From assembly GCA_016721825.1 (NCBI GenBank), contig JADKHI010000001.1, forward strand, positions 186,001 to 250,000: DNA of 64,000 nucleotides. The letters are read 5' to 3'. Positions within the stretch are counted from its first letter, which is position 1. Every line of letters starts with the position of its first letter. Source of the stretch: Flavobacteriales bacterium (GTDB taxonomy: Bacteria; Bacteroidota; Bacteroidia; Flavobacteriales_F; PHOS-HE28). Position numbers and translations under genes: made by a program. Shown here piece by piece: positions 9,901 to 17,902 of the stretch. A model generated the notes under the pieces. The model saw only the letters and a list, made by a program, of their open reading frames with translations, was not told where the DNA came from and did not search any database.

Positions 9901-12501
9901 GAGGTCGGCGACGAATGCACCCTCACGATCCCGACCTCCGGCCAGGGGCGCGCACTGATCAGCTTGGAGACCGGCTCGCGCATCCTCGATGCCAAGTGGG
10001 TCGAGGTGACCGGCAAAGAGACGCGCTTCACCTTCCCCGTGACCGCGGACATGTCCCCGAACGTTTACGCGCATGTCACCCTTGTTCAGCCACACGCCCA
10101 AACGGCCAATGATCTGCCCATCCGCCTCTATGGCGTGATCCCTGTCTTCGTGGAGGACAAGACCACCCATCTGTATCCCGAGGTGACCATGGCGGCGGAG
10201 ATCCGCACGGACCAGCCCTTCAGCGTGGAAGTGAAGGAGAAGAACGGCGACGCCATGACCTACACCCTTGCCATCGTGGACGAAGGGCTCCTTGACCTCA
10301 CCCGGTTCAAGACCCCCGACCCCTGGAAGTACTTCTATGCGCGCGAAGCCTTGGGTGTTCGCACTTGGGACCTCTACGACCAAGTGATCGGTGCGTTCGG
10401 AAGGCAACTGCAACGTGTGCTTGCCTTGGGCGGTAGCGACGAAGGTGGACCGGCCGACGCCACGAAGGCCAATCGATTCAAGCCGGTGGTGCGCTTCGTG
10501 GGCCCCTTCAAGTTGGCCGCCGGTGCGAAGGCCAAGCACAGCTTCACCATCAGCAACTACGTGGGCAGCGTACGCGTAATGGTGGTGGCCAATGCCGAAC
10601 AGCGCGCCTATGGCAGTACCGAGAAGACCGTGCCTGTGCGGAAGCCCCTGATGCTGCTGGCCACCATGCCCCGTGTGGTGGGCCCGGGCGAGACCGTGGA
10701 TCTGCCCGTGACCGTGTTCGCGATGGACAAGAAAGTGAAGGATGTGAGCCTTCGCTTGGAAGCGAACACCTTCTTCACACCCCTTGAAGGATCGAGCCAG
10801 CAACTTCACTTCAATGCCATCGGTGACCAGGTGGCCTACTTCCGGGTGAAGGTGAAGGAGGGCATCGGTGTGGGCAAGGTGAAGCTCATTGCCGAAGGTG
10901 CCGGTGAGAAAGCGACCGAGAGCATTGAGATCCAAGTACGGCAACCCAACGAACCCCAGACCTCGGTGACGCAGACGGTGCTGGAGGTGGGTGCCAGCTG
11001 GCAACAGAGCCCTGCGCCCGTCGGCATCCTTGGCACCAACACGGCCTACCTCGAGCTCAGCACCATTCCTCCGGTGGACCTGGGGCGCCGCTTGGAATAC
11101 TTGATCGGGTACCCGCACGGTTGCGTGGAACAGACCACCTCAAAGGCCTTCCCGCAGCTCTACCTCGCGGACGTGGTGGAAGTGACGGACCGCATGGCCC
11201 AGGAAATGCGCGGTAACGTTGAGGCCGCGTTGCGCAAGCTCAAGCAGTTCCAGCAGCCCAGCGGCGCCTTCAGCTACTGGCCCGGTGAGAGCTACGTTGA
11301 CGACTGGTGCTCCATCTATGTCGGACATTTCGTGATCGAGGCCGAACGCAAGGGCTTCGCCATACCGACCGGTATGCGGTCCAAGTGGCTCGATAGCCAG
11401 CGCAAAGCAGCCCGCGATTGGAGCCCGAACAACGACAACGAGTGGTCGCAGGCGAACCGTGAAACGTTGCAGGCCTATCGCTTGTGGGTGATGGCTCTGG
11501 CCAACGCCGCCGACCTGGGCGCCATGAACCGGCTCCGCACCGCACCCGACCTGAGCTTCCAGGCACGTTGGTCCCTCGCTGCCGCCTACGCAACGGCCAA
11601 CCGCAAGGACGTGGCCCGGGAACTGGTGAAAGGCATTGCCACCGCCTCCACCCCGTACACCGAACTCGCCTACACTTACGGCAGTGATCTGCGCGACGAC
11701 GCCATCATCGCTGAAGCGCTGATGCGTATGGATGACAAGGCCAGTGCCGCGCTGGTGATCAAGCGCATCGCCGAAGAACTGAGCAGCGAGGACTGGTACA
11801 GCACGCAGACCACGGCATTCGGGCTGCTCGCAGTGGCACGCATAGCGGAGCAGACACAACTGGCCGCAGGCATCACCTTCAAGCAGACGGTGTCGGGCAA
11901 GACCCAGGACCGCTTCAGCAAGAAGAGCATCGTGCATGTCGACCTGCCCACACCCGATGGCAAGCAGACCGTGAGCATTGTGAACACCGGCAAGAACCTG
12001 CTCTACGCCCGTTTGGTGCGCACCGGAACACCGATGCCCGGAGAGGAACGAGCGGAGAACAACGGCCTGGCGATCGACGTCCGCTACCAGACGATGGATG
12101 GCCGCCTGCTGGACCCGACCAACATCGCTCAAGGCACGGACCTGATGGCCGTCGTGACCATCCAGCACAACGGCGTACGGGGTTGGTATCAGAATCTGGC
12201 CCTTACACAGGTCTTTCCGTCGGGTTGGGAGATCCGCAACAGCAGGATCGAGGGCACGGAAGAGGCTGCAGGCAACAGCGCCTTCAGCTACCAGGACATC
12301 CGCGATGACCGGGTCATGACCTACTTCAACCTCCGCGCCGGTGAACAGGCCACGTACCGGGTCTTTCTGAACGCGGCCTACGTGGGCCGCTACTACCTGC
12401 CCGCTTCGATCTGTGAGGCCATGTACGATCATACGGTGAACGCGCGGGACCGGGGACGTTGGGTGAACGTGACCAGACCTGGAGGCGCAGGCGCACCGTG
12501 A
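6901..12501 (+). CDS. Bacterial alpha-2-macroglobulin family lipoprotein with thioester motif
   Basis: About 1866 residues. The ATG at 6901 is preferred over an upstream in-frame start because it gives a lipoprotein signal with LFSAC, placing the lipidated Cys at residue 22. The body is a series of macroglobulin-like beta domains, a bait/A2M region near 'YTLAIVDEGLLDLTRFKTPDPW', and the thioester site GCVEQTTSKAFPQ with Cys1408 and Gln1411. In this family the Cys-Gln thioester covalently traps proteases that cut the bait region; in Gram-negatives it is thought to protect the periplasm when the wall is breached, together with PBP1C. A pbpC gene lies 5.4 kb downstream here. Residues about 463-500 are an unusual acidic and tyrosine-rich insert. 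A weak -7-like TATCGTTG sits at 6844-6851. Confidence 0.93.
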   Translation: MFRTALWRVPLLALCIALFSACSDRKDKIIPDSAFTPYIPAFTAGHISARSPILVRIADGQTWRDSSNTALQKLFELEPAAEGTVTWYDHLTLAFTPKQRLKQDETYTIRFALADLIEVPKELKEFAFQVTTYRQGIDARISDLQSLSNTDLTWQRALVAVHTSDDATGQDLEGCVTAEQNGRALRLTWEHEPNGTFHRLVADSVQRGEQASSVIFRWNGERIDSEDKGELVFPIPSIGELQLVNTQTNSEGEQYAALLFSDPLDAQQDVNGLAGITGVEETRVSIDGNRLLLYPGTRLTGEHQAFVAAGLMNVNGQKLGKDLTVDLTFEEVKPDVRLVGSGTILPSTDGLLFPFEAVNLNAVDVRIVRIYADNVTQFLQVNDLAGERELARVGRPILKKMVPLRGKDAPALGRWNRYYLDLAELIKTEPGAIYRVSIGFRRSYSTYPCPDQASASNTLQAAAVEEEGDEDDAQWDSPNDYYYYYDDYYEYEEEYDHRRREDPCSPSYFRGKTAVVERNILASDLGLIAKRGNNGELLVAVSDLLTTEPMGGVKVQVLDLQRRSIGELVTDKEGFITLPKSKHKPFLLVASKGQQRGYLKLDDGSALNVSEYDVSGEAVDKGLKGFLYGERGVWRPGDSLYLTFILQDAEAKLPKDHPVVLELTDPQGRLDQRLVRTTGVDGTYAFRCATDAEAPTGVWGARVLVGGTSFYKPIRIETVKPNRLKILLDAGGDRLTAADASRRVKLTSTWLHGAPAKDLKARVTVNLTRNYAGFKGYEKYLFEDLNTTLSSDEQVVFDGSLNAEGQVEFPFEVSAGRGAPAIVNANVVTRVFEAGGDASIDRSDIPFYPYTSYAALRPAEPTGYWGTYLTDTTYRFAVASIDGQGKTLAGHKLRAQVVKVSYSWWWDGDMEGTNSYMSAPSSQIISDQEITTDAKGKATFNFRVARPEWGRFVVRLSDEASGHVSAAQVYVDWPGYEGRSRRQGGKEAAMLTFNADKEKYEVGDECTLTIPTSGQGRALISLETGSRILDAKWVEVTGKETRFTFPVTADMSPNVYAHVTLVQPHAQTANDLPIRLYGVIPVFVEDKTTHLYPEVTMAAEIRTDQPFSVEVKEKNGDAMTYTLAIVDEGLLDLTRFKTPDPWKYFYAREALGVRTWDLYDQVIGAFGRQLQRVLALGGSDEGGPADATKANRFKPVVRFVGPFKLAAGAKAKHSFTISNYVGSVRVMVVANAEQRAYGSTEKTVPVRKPLMLLATMPRVVGPGETVDLPVTVFAMDKKVKDVSLRLEANTFFTPLEGSSQQLHFNAIGDQVAYFRVKVKEGIGVGKVKLIAEGAGEKATESIEIQVRQPNEPQTSVTQTVLEVGASWQQSPAPVGILGTNTAYLELSTIPPVDLGRRLEYLIGYPHGCVEQTTSKAFPQLYLADVVEVTDRMAQEMRGNVEAALRKLKQFQQPSGAFSYWPGESYVDDWCSIYVGHFVIEAERKGFAIPTGMRSKWLDSQRKAARDWSPNNDNEWSQANRETLQAYRLWVMALANAADLGAMNRLRTAPDLSFQARWSLAAAYATANRKDVARELVKGIATASTPYTELAYTYGSDLRDDAIIAEALMRMDDKASAALVIKRIAEELSSEDWYSTQTTAFGLLAVARIAEQTQLAAGITFKQTVSGKTQDRFSKKSIVHVDLPTPDGKQTVSIVNTGKNLLYARLVRTGTPMPGEERAENNGLAIDVRYQTMDGRLLDPTNIAQGTDLMAVVTIQHNGVRGWYQNLALTQVFPSGWEIRNSRIEGTEEAAGNSAFSYQDIRDDRVMTYFNLRAGEQATYRVFLNAAYVGRYYLPASICEAMYDHTVNARDRGRWVNVTRPGGAGAP

Positions 12502-12532
12502 CGGCATGAATATTGATCTTTGCCGGACCACC

Positions 12533-12883
12533 ATGAACACCATGCGCCTGACCAACCTCCTTCTGACCTGCGGCTTCCTGCTGAGCACGTTCACCACCCT
12601 TGCACAGGATGCCCCAAAGACCATCTACAGCTATGCCGTGGGCAACTGGCGGAATGGCCCCACGGTGGTCATCAGCCCGCTGTTCGAGACCACAGAGCAG
12701 GCCAGCACCCCGCAGCTGATCGCCCGGGTCAAGAAGGACTACCCCGCGTTCAAGGACATTACGGACATTGATGTTCAGCGCTTCGCCACGACCGAAGAAG
12801 GCAATGACTCCCGCACCACCCTTCGTTCCAAGTACCTCATGCGCAAGCTCGAGGTGCTGATGGTGGAGCCTGAGACGAAATGA
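12533..12883 (+). CDS. Small exported protein of unknown function
   Basis: A 116-residue protein starting at the ATG at 12533 (MNTMRLTN), with a signal peptide ending near TTLAQ. An ATG at 12542 is also possible. The mature part of about 90 residues contains SYAVGNWRNGPTVVISPLFETTE and a basic C-terminal stretch. I recognise no domain. It begins 31 bases after the A2M stop and is probably on the same transcript, ended by the strong hairpin at 12903-12928. Its job may relate to A2M, but this is only inferred from position. Confidence 0.65.
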   Translation: MNTMRLTNLLLTCGFLLSTFTTLAQDAPKTIYSYAVGNWRNGPTVVISPLFETTEQASTPQLIARVKKDYPAFKDITDIDVQRFATTEEGNDSRTTLRSKYLMRKLEVLMVEPETK

Positions 12884-12902
12884 CCATTCCCACCGCAATG
12901 AA

Positions 12903-12928
12903 GAAGGGCGCCCCGAGGGGCGCCCTTC
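12903..12928. terminator. Bidirectional intrinsic terminator between convergent genes
   Basis: GAAGGGCGCCCC pairs perfectly with GGGGCGCCCTTC, a 12-bp GC-rich stem, positioned between the plus-strand gene ending at 12883 and the minus-strand gene ending at 12949. It can serve both genes. Confidence 0.85.
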
Positions 12929-12948
12929 ACTGTTCCAGATAGTCCTGT

Positions 12949-14610
12949 TCAGTGCACCACGGTCAACCGGGCACCACCGGAAACATGATCATTGCCCACC
13001 GCGCGGACCACATACGTGCCGTTGGCCAACCCGCTCACGTCGAGCACGGTGTTGTCCGTCCCGATACGCTGGCTATCCACCAAGCGACCGCTGAGGTCCA
13101 GCACATCGATCCGTGAGGCATCTTTCAGCCCCTCGGGCAGCGTGATCCGCACCAGATCCTGAGCCGGGTTGGGCGAAACAACAGGTGCTTCGGCACCTTC
13201 GCTGTCAGCGATGCCCAGCGTACCACAAGGGCCATAGCTACCGTTCATCACCTTGATCCCGGTATTGTTGGGATCAAGGAAGTTCTTCAGATCATCGGAA
13301 GCAGGGCCGCCATTGCTTTCCCAGTGGTAGCTCAACTTCCCGTAATAATCCGGCTGTACTTGCCCGCCGGGCTGTACACTGTTGCAAAAAGATGCTCCTC
13401 CGGTAAGCGTACCGACGATGTGCCCACTGTTGTTGTAAATGGGAGATCCCGAAGACCCCCCTTCGGTAACACCCCACCCGTTCGTCGTTCCGGCCCATGT
13501 CACACGCCAATGGGTCTGCGCTGGAATGCCGTTCCACAGGGAAGAGCTCTGGATCGTGTTCACTGTGCTGATCTTCTTCTCGTCACCATCCGGATGATGG
13601 ATGCAACGGACACCTGATCCCGGGTTCGCGTTGTTCGCATCCCAGCCGAACCAGTATGGGTTATAGTTCGCCGGGATCGCATCCTCTCCTTCGAGCAGCA
13701 GGAAGTCCGACCCCGTATTCCCGCCACCGTCATTGCTGTCCGCACGTTTCACACAACCGGTCACCGAGGTGCCCGTGGAGGCTGTTCCCGATTCGCAGCC
13801 AGGACGTTGGTACTTGAAGTAGAACTTCCATGCGTTGAAATCCGAAGTGCTGGAGTTCACCCCGCAATGAAAGGCCGTGAGGTAGTATGCCTTACAATCC
13901 TGATCGCGGTTGTTGATCAGTGCGCCGGAGCACCAGCCTGTTTGGTTTCCCTCCTTCACGCTGATCCTTACCACACCGTCCCGCTGTGCGGTCTGCCCAG
14001 TGCCTTCCGGAACGCAGTTCACATCCACTTCACAATCCTGCGCCTTTGCCTCGCCAACAGATCGATAGGCATGTCCAACACCTGTAATGGTGAACAGACC
14101 CGAACCGGCGGAAGCGATCGGCTCGTAGTACTCCACGATGCACGAACTGCCCATGATCTGACTGGTCGTGAAGATCCCGTTCTCCTTGTTGTTCGCTGCC
14201 GTGTAGCCCCCCATCACCTCCGATCCATCCTCATTCCTCACATGCATGATGCCGCCGGATGGAAGACGGAAACCCTCGAAGAACAGTTCAGTGGCCAGGG
14301 CTCCAGGGGAAGTGATGCGGACCCGCCAGAACCGGTCACCGTTGACCAGATCCGTCCAAACACCATGTGTAGAAGGCGAAATGGAGAGCGGAAGGATGCG
14401 CCCGTACATCGGCAAAGATCCCGCATCCGCACGAGCCTTGTCCTCAACGGCGACCGACGCAGCATCGAAAGCTGGTGGTTGAACGGTAGGTACTTGCGCG
14501 TCGGACATTCCGATCCGCATGGAGTATGGAAGTCCACCCACGCTGATCTGCGCGGACAACGGCAGTGACAATGCACTGGCGATCAGTACTGGGGCTATGG
14601 CTCGTATCAT
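12949..14610 (-). CDS. Secreted trypsin-like serine protease (lysyl endopeptidase type) with T9SS type A sorting domain
   Basis: A 553-residue protein starting at the ATG at 14610, with a signal peptide (core IAPVLIASALSLPLSAQ). A chymotrypsin-fold protease domain carries the triad His248 (LTAFHCGV), Asp302 (GSDFLLLEG) and Ser387 (GGSSGSP). The spacings of 54 and 85 residues are close to those of Achromobacter lysyl endopeptidase. An Asp at about 421 in 'PDYYGKL' occupies the place of that enzyme's S1 Asp, so cleavage after Lys is plausible. Several Cys suggest disulfides. The last about 75 residues (SPNPAQDLVRITLPE ... NGTYVVRA) form a type A T9SS sorting domain, so the protease should be exported through the outer membrane. 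It sits on the opposite strand, between the A2M and pbpC genes. Confidence 0.9.
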   Translation of the reverse strand: MIRAIAPVLIASALSLPLSAQISVGGLPYSMRIGMSDAQVPTVQPPAFDAASVAVEDKARADAGSLPMYGRILPLSISPSTHGVWTDLVNGDRFWRVRITSPGALATELFFEGFRLPSGGIMHVRNEDGSEVMGGYTAANNKENGIFTTSQIMGSSCIVEYYEPIASAGSGLFTITGVGHAYRSVGEAKAQDCEVDVNCVPEGTGQTAQRDGVVRISVKEGNQTGWCSGALINNRDQDCKAYYLTAFHCGVNSSTSDFNAWKFYFKYQRPGCESGTASTGTSVTGCVKRADSNDGGGNTGSDFLLLEGEDAIPANYNPYWFGWDANNANPGSGVRCIHHPDGDEKKISTVNTIQSSSLWNGIPAQTHWRVTWAGTTNGWGVTEGGSSGSPIYNNSGHIVGTLTGGASFCNSVQPGGQVQPDYYGKLSYHWESNGGPASDDLKNFLDPNNTGIKVMNGSYGPCGTLGIADSEGAEAPVVSPNPAQDLVRITLPEGLKDASRIDVLDLSGRLVDSQRIGTDNTVLDVSGLANGTYVVRAVGNDHVSGGARLTVVH

Positions 14611-14705
14611 GGTTCGTTGCAACTAAGGGGACCGCCAAGATAGGCTTGCCATCAACCCATAAGAAGCGACACTTGACAAGTCGGAAAATGAACCGCCTGA
14701 AAACA

Positions 14706-14731
14706 GGAACGGGGCCGATAGGCCCCGTTCC
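14706..14731 (-). terminator. Intrinsic terminator of the 14749-17811 gene
   Basis: GGAACGGGGCC and GGCCCCGTTCC form a perfect 11-bp stem with loop GATA. On the minus strand it is followed by TGTTTTC, and it lies 18 bases beyond the stop codon of the adhesin-like gene. Confidence 0.85.
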
Positions 14732-14748
14732 AATGCTGTACGAAATGC

Positions 14749-17700
14749 TCAGCGCAACAGGGTCACCGTGCCAACCTTGTCAATGGACTCTCCATTGCTC
14801 GCGTCGCCTTTAAAGACCCAGAAGTACGTACCGTCAACAACGTCCTTGGTCGGACTCCAGATCACCTTGCTATTACCGGTCGTGCTGGCCTCCTTGATCA
14901 GGTTGCCCCAGCGGTTGTAGATCTTCATCGATGCGTAGTTGAACCCTTGGAGGTCTACATACTCGAAGATGTCGTTGTCGCCATCGCCGTTCGGGGAGAA
15001 GACGTTCGGGATCTCCACAATGGGCTGGAAGAGCACCAGCACACTGTCCACATACGTTCCATAGCAGCCGTTGGCATCTGTTCCTGTAAGGGTGACCGTG
15101 TACCAGCCTGGTGCATTGAACGTGTACTGAGGTGAGGTCTCGGTGGAGCCATTGCCTTGGTCACCGAAGTTCCAGTTGAAGCCACCCACGTTGCTCGCCG
15201 ACGTGTTGTTGAAGGTCACGTTCAGCGGGAACACACCGACGCTCGGACTGGGCACGAAGCTCACGTCCGCATTCGGGTACCATTGAATGGTCAGGTCGGC
15301 GGAAGCAAAGCAGCCTTGGGCCGTGTCTCCCACCGTCACCGTGTAGGTCACTGGAGATGATTGAGGGGTCACCAAGGGGTTGGCGATCGTCGGGTCGCTC
15401 AGACCGATCGTGGGTGACCAGGTGTAGCTGATCAGGTCTTCGTTCACCCCGGCACACACCACAAAACGCATGTTCGGTCGTTCGGTGCTTTCGCTCTCGG
15501 CCATGAAGCCAACAGGTACCGTGCAAACGCCCCCACCATCGGAGTGGCGTTGAATGACCGAGGTGAAGGGCGTAGCCGTGTAATAGGTGGGAGAGTTATT
15601 TGTGAAGCCGAGGCCCAGACCGTTGTGGTCAAAGCAGGTCTCGATCACTAAGTTCACTCCACCTGGCCAGTCGAACCCAGGGCTCAGGATGAAGTTGTTC
15701 CAGCCAGTGGTTATGTTCAACGTATCCGCATAGAACACCGTGGTCAGACCATCCACATAGTTACCGTTGGACATCTGCTCCAAGGTGGTGCAGCCCATCT
15801 TGATCGTGAATCCATAGTACTGCGTGGTACCATTGATGGTCGCGATGTTCATGGCCAACTGATTGAAGGTACCACCGGCAAAGCCCAAATTCACCAGTTC
15901 ATCGTCATGGAAGAGGATCTGGTGTTTGGCTCCTTGGTAGAAGTTACCGAAAACAGAGGGATAGGAAGTGCCGGTACCCTGGTTCTGATCGGTCCCGATC
16001 TCTACTTCCGCAACCACACCTGTTGAGCACACCGAGGGATTCGCACCGCAGAACTCGGGGGGGGCATTGTTGAGGTTCACGAAGAATTGGCTCGATGCGC
16101 CCTGGCAGATGAACTCATCCAGCTGCGACACGGTGAAATCCGGCACGAAGGACGGGGCGACGGTTACGACCACGGTCGTATCAAGTCGTATGCAACCATC
16201 CGGGCTCGTCACCTCTAAAAGGTACTCGTAAATGCCGGGGAACTGATAAGAGCCAACGGGGTTCGGAATGCTCGTGTTGCTCAGTCCGGTGGCAGGGGAC
16301 CACTCGAAGATGTAACCCGGCACGTTCGGGTTCACTGTCGTGTTGAACTGCACGGTCTCGCCAAGGCACAGAGCGCTATCGACCGTACTGGCTTGGAAAG
16401 AGAAGTCCGGCACCACGAACACGGTCACCGTGTCCGCATTGATGCAAGAACCCGAGAGGTCACTGGTCACGATATAGGTGGTGGTGATCGAGGGATCCGC
16501 GATCACGTTCTCGCAGTTCGGTTGCAGGCACTGGAAGTTAGCCGCGGTAATGGGCTCACCGGTCAGCACGCTCCACTGGAACTGTGAACCTCCGTTCGCC
16601 TCAAGTTCCGCCACCTGAGGGCCGCAGATGATAACGTCGGGACCTGCGCTTGTGCGCTGCAGAACGTTAATTCCATACACGTAGGTCTGGAACCCTTCGA
16701 TGGGGCAGGCTCCATCGCTCACCGTGATGATGAACGGGAAGAAGCCGGAAGTGCCGGGGGTGGCCGTCCAGCAGATGTCCACCGTGATGGGGTTGATACC
16801 CGTGTAGGAGAAGGTGGCTCCTGGCAAGGTTTGCTGGATGTTCGTGACAGCCGTTAGCGTATCAGCCGTGTTAGGATCGGAGATAACCGCCGTGAAGCAG
16901 AACTGATCGCTTTCGCAAAGCTCCAATCCATAAGGGCCTGTTTGCACAGCCGTACCCGTCAACCCGGCAATGACACCAGTGTTAGGGTCGGGAGGTTCGT
17001 TCGCACAAGGAACTCCGACGAACTGCATGTCGCGCATCACCGTGCCGAGAATGTTGCCATCCTCATCGTAGGAGGTCACTTCCACGACCACCACCCAGTT
17101 ACCACCTTGGTTCAGGGTGAACTGTACCAATCCGGTCAACGGGTCGATCGTCAATCCGGTGATGGGCTCGTCAAAGGTGAACGGTGCCTGATACTGGATC
17201 GCACCACCACCACCCAACATCGCGTTGATCAGTGAATAGGACAGCGAATCCGCATCGGGGTCGAACACACCGTAGCTGTAAGAGATAGGGTAACCCAAGC
17301 ACACGTAAGGGATCGGCGCGTTCGTGAACTCGGGGGAGTCATTGCAAGGGGCGATCAGGTTGTTCATGACCGCCTCGATGTAGGTGTCCTGCGAATCAGG
17401 GTTGGTCAGGTTCGCAACCGCTTGGTTCCGGCAGCACGAAACCCAGGAGATCGTCCAGGAATCACAGGGAGGAAGGGTCACGATGCCTGTGTAGACATAC
17501 TCCTCAATACCAGGCAGCGTACCTCCGTTGCAGGTACTGTTGGGAAGCTCCGCATCGCACAGCTGCGAGATCTCGGTACCACCTGGCGAGGTGACCGTCA
17601 CGGTCTGAGTTCCGCAGGGGCTCTGAATGTCAAGGGTGTAACTGAGGTCGATCGGAATACCGAAGCAGTCCCGGTAGAGGTACATCGTGATCTCGTACTG

Positions 17701-17811
17701 GTTCGGACCGATACAGTCCCAGTAGATCTCACCCCCGGAGATGTGAGATGCACGGACGGAGCCTCCGGCCAGGATCCCGAGTACGATCAGAGTGAAGAGT
17801 TTGCGAAGCAT
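14749..17811 (-). CDS. Large secreted adhesin-like protein with PKD domain and T9SS type B sorting domain
   Basis: A 1020-residue protein. I chose the ATG at 17811 (MLRKLFTLIVLGILAGG) because it starts a clean signal peptide; the upstream in-frame sequence is antisense to pbpC. The mature N-terminus, SHISGGEIYWDCIGPNQYE, is a Cys-rich domain often seen at the start of Bacteroidota 'gliding motility-associated C-terminal domain' proteins. Ig-like repeats with the pattern 'WSPxTGLSNxxxxNP' follow, then a PKD domain (FNWNFGDQGNGS), and from about residue 927 a type B sorting domain (IPNVFSPNGDGDNDIFEY ... YNRWGN). Type B proteins usually need a PorP/SprF-family partner, but none is adjacent here. 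The promoter lies in the 91-bp gap shared with pbpC; the terminator is at 14706-14731. Confidence 0.88.
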   Translation of the reverse strand: MLRKLFTLIVLGILAGGSVRASHISGGEIYWDCIGPNQYEITMYLYRDCFGIPIDLSYTLDIQSPCGTQTVTVTSPGGTEISQLCDAELPNSTCNGGTLPGIEEYVYTGIVTLPPCDSWTISWVSCCRNQAVANLTNPDSQDTYIEAVMNNLIAPCNDSPEFTNAPIPYVCLGYPISYSYGVFDPDADSLSYSLINAMLGGGGAIQYQAPFTFDEPITGLTIDPLTGLVQFTLNQGGNWVVVVEVTSYDEDGNILGTVMRDMQFVGVPCANEPPDPNTGVIAGLTGTAVQTGPYGLELCESDQFCFTAVISDPNTADTLTAVTNIQQTLPGATFSYTGINPITVDICWTATPGTSGFFPFIITVSDGACPIEGFQTYVYGINVLQRTSAGPDVIICGPQVAELEANGGSQFQWSVLTGEPITAANFQCLQPNCENVIADPSITTTYIVTSDLSGSCINADTVTVFVVPDFSFQASTVDSALCLGETVQFNTTVNPNVPGYIFEWSPATGLSNTSIPNPVGSYQFPGIYEYLLEVTSPDGCIRLDTTVVVTVAPSFVPDFTVSQLDEFICQGASSQFFVNLNNAPPEFCGANPSVCSTGVVAEVEIGTDQNQGTGTSYPSVFGNFYQGAKHQILFHDDELVNLGFAGGTFNQLAMNIATINGTTQYYGFTIKMGCTTLEQMSNGNYVDGLTTVFYADTLNITTGWNNFILSPGFDWPGGVNLVIETCFDHNGLGLGFTNNSPTYYTATPFTSVIQRHSDGGGVCTVPVGFMAESESTERPNMRFVVCAGVNEDLISYTWSPTIGLSDPTIANPLVTPQSSPVTYTVTVGDTAQGCFASADLTIQWYPNADVSFVPSPSVGVFPLNVTFNNTSASNVGGFNWNFGDQGNGSTETSPQYTFNAPGWYTVTLTGTDANGCYGTYVDSVLVLFQPIVEIPNVFSPNGDGDNDIFEYVDLQGFNYASMKIYNRWGNLIKEASTTGNSKVIWSPTKDVVDGTYFWVFKGDASNGESIDKVGTVTLLR

Positions 17812-17847
17812 GCGGTTCGGCTTGGTGATGTGCGTTTCAACAGCGGT

Positions 17848-17855
17848 CGAAAATA
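17848..17855 (-). promoter_or_regulatory. -7-like element for the minus-strand adhesin gene (TATTTTCG)
   Basis: On the minus strand TATTTTCG lies 36 bases upstream of the ATG at 17811. The same octamer occurs before the DUF1573 gene at 22517-22524. It sits in the gap shared with divergent pbpC. Confidence 0.4.
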
Positions 17856-17902
17856 GCGTTTCCCGGATAATGGGCGACCTTTCGATCCCGTTGCTTATCC
17901 AC

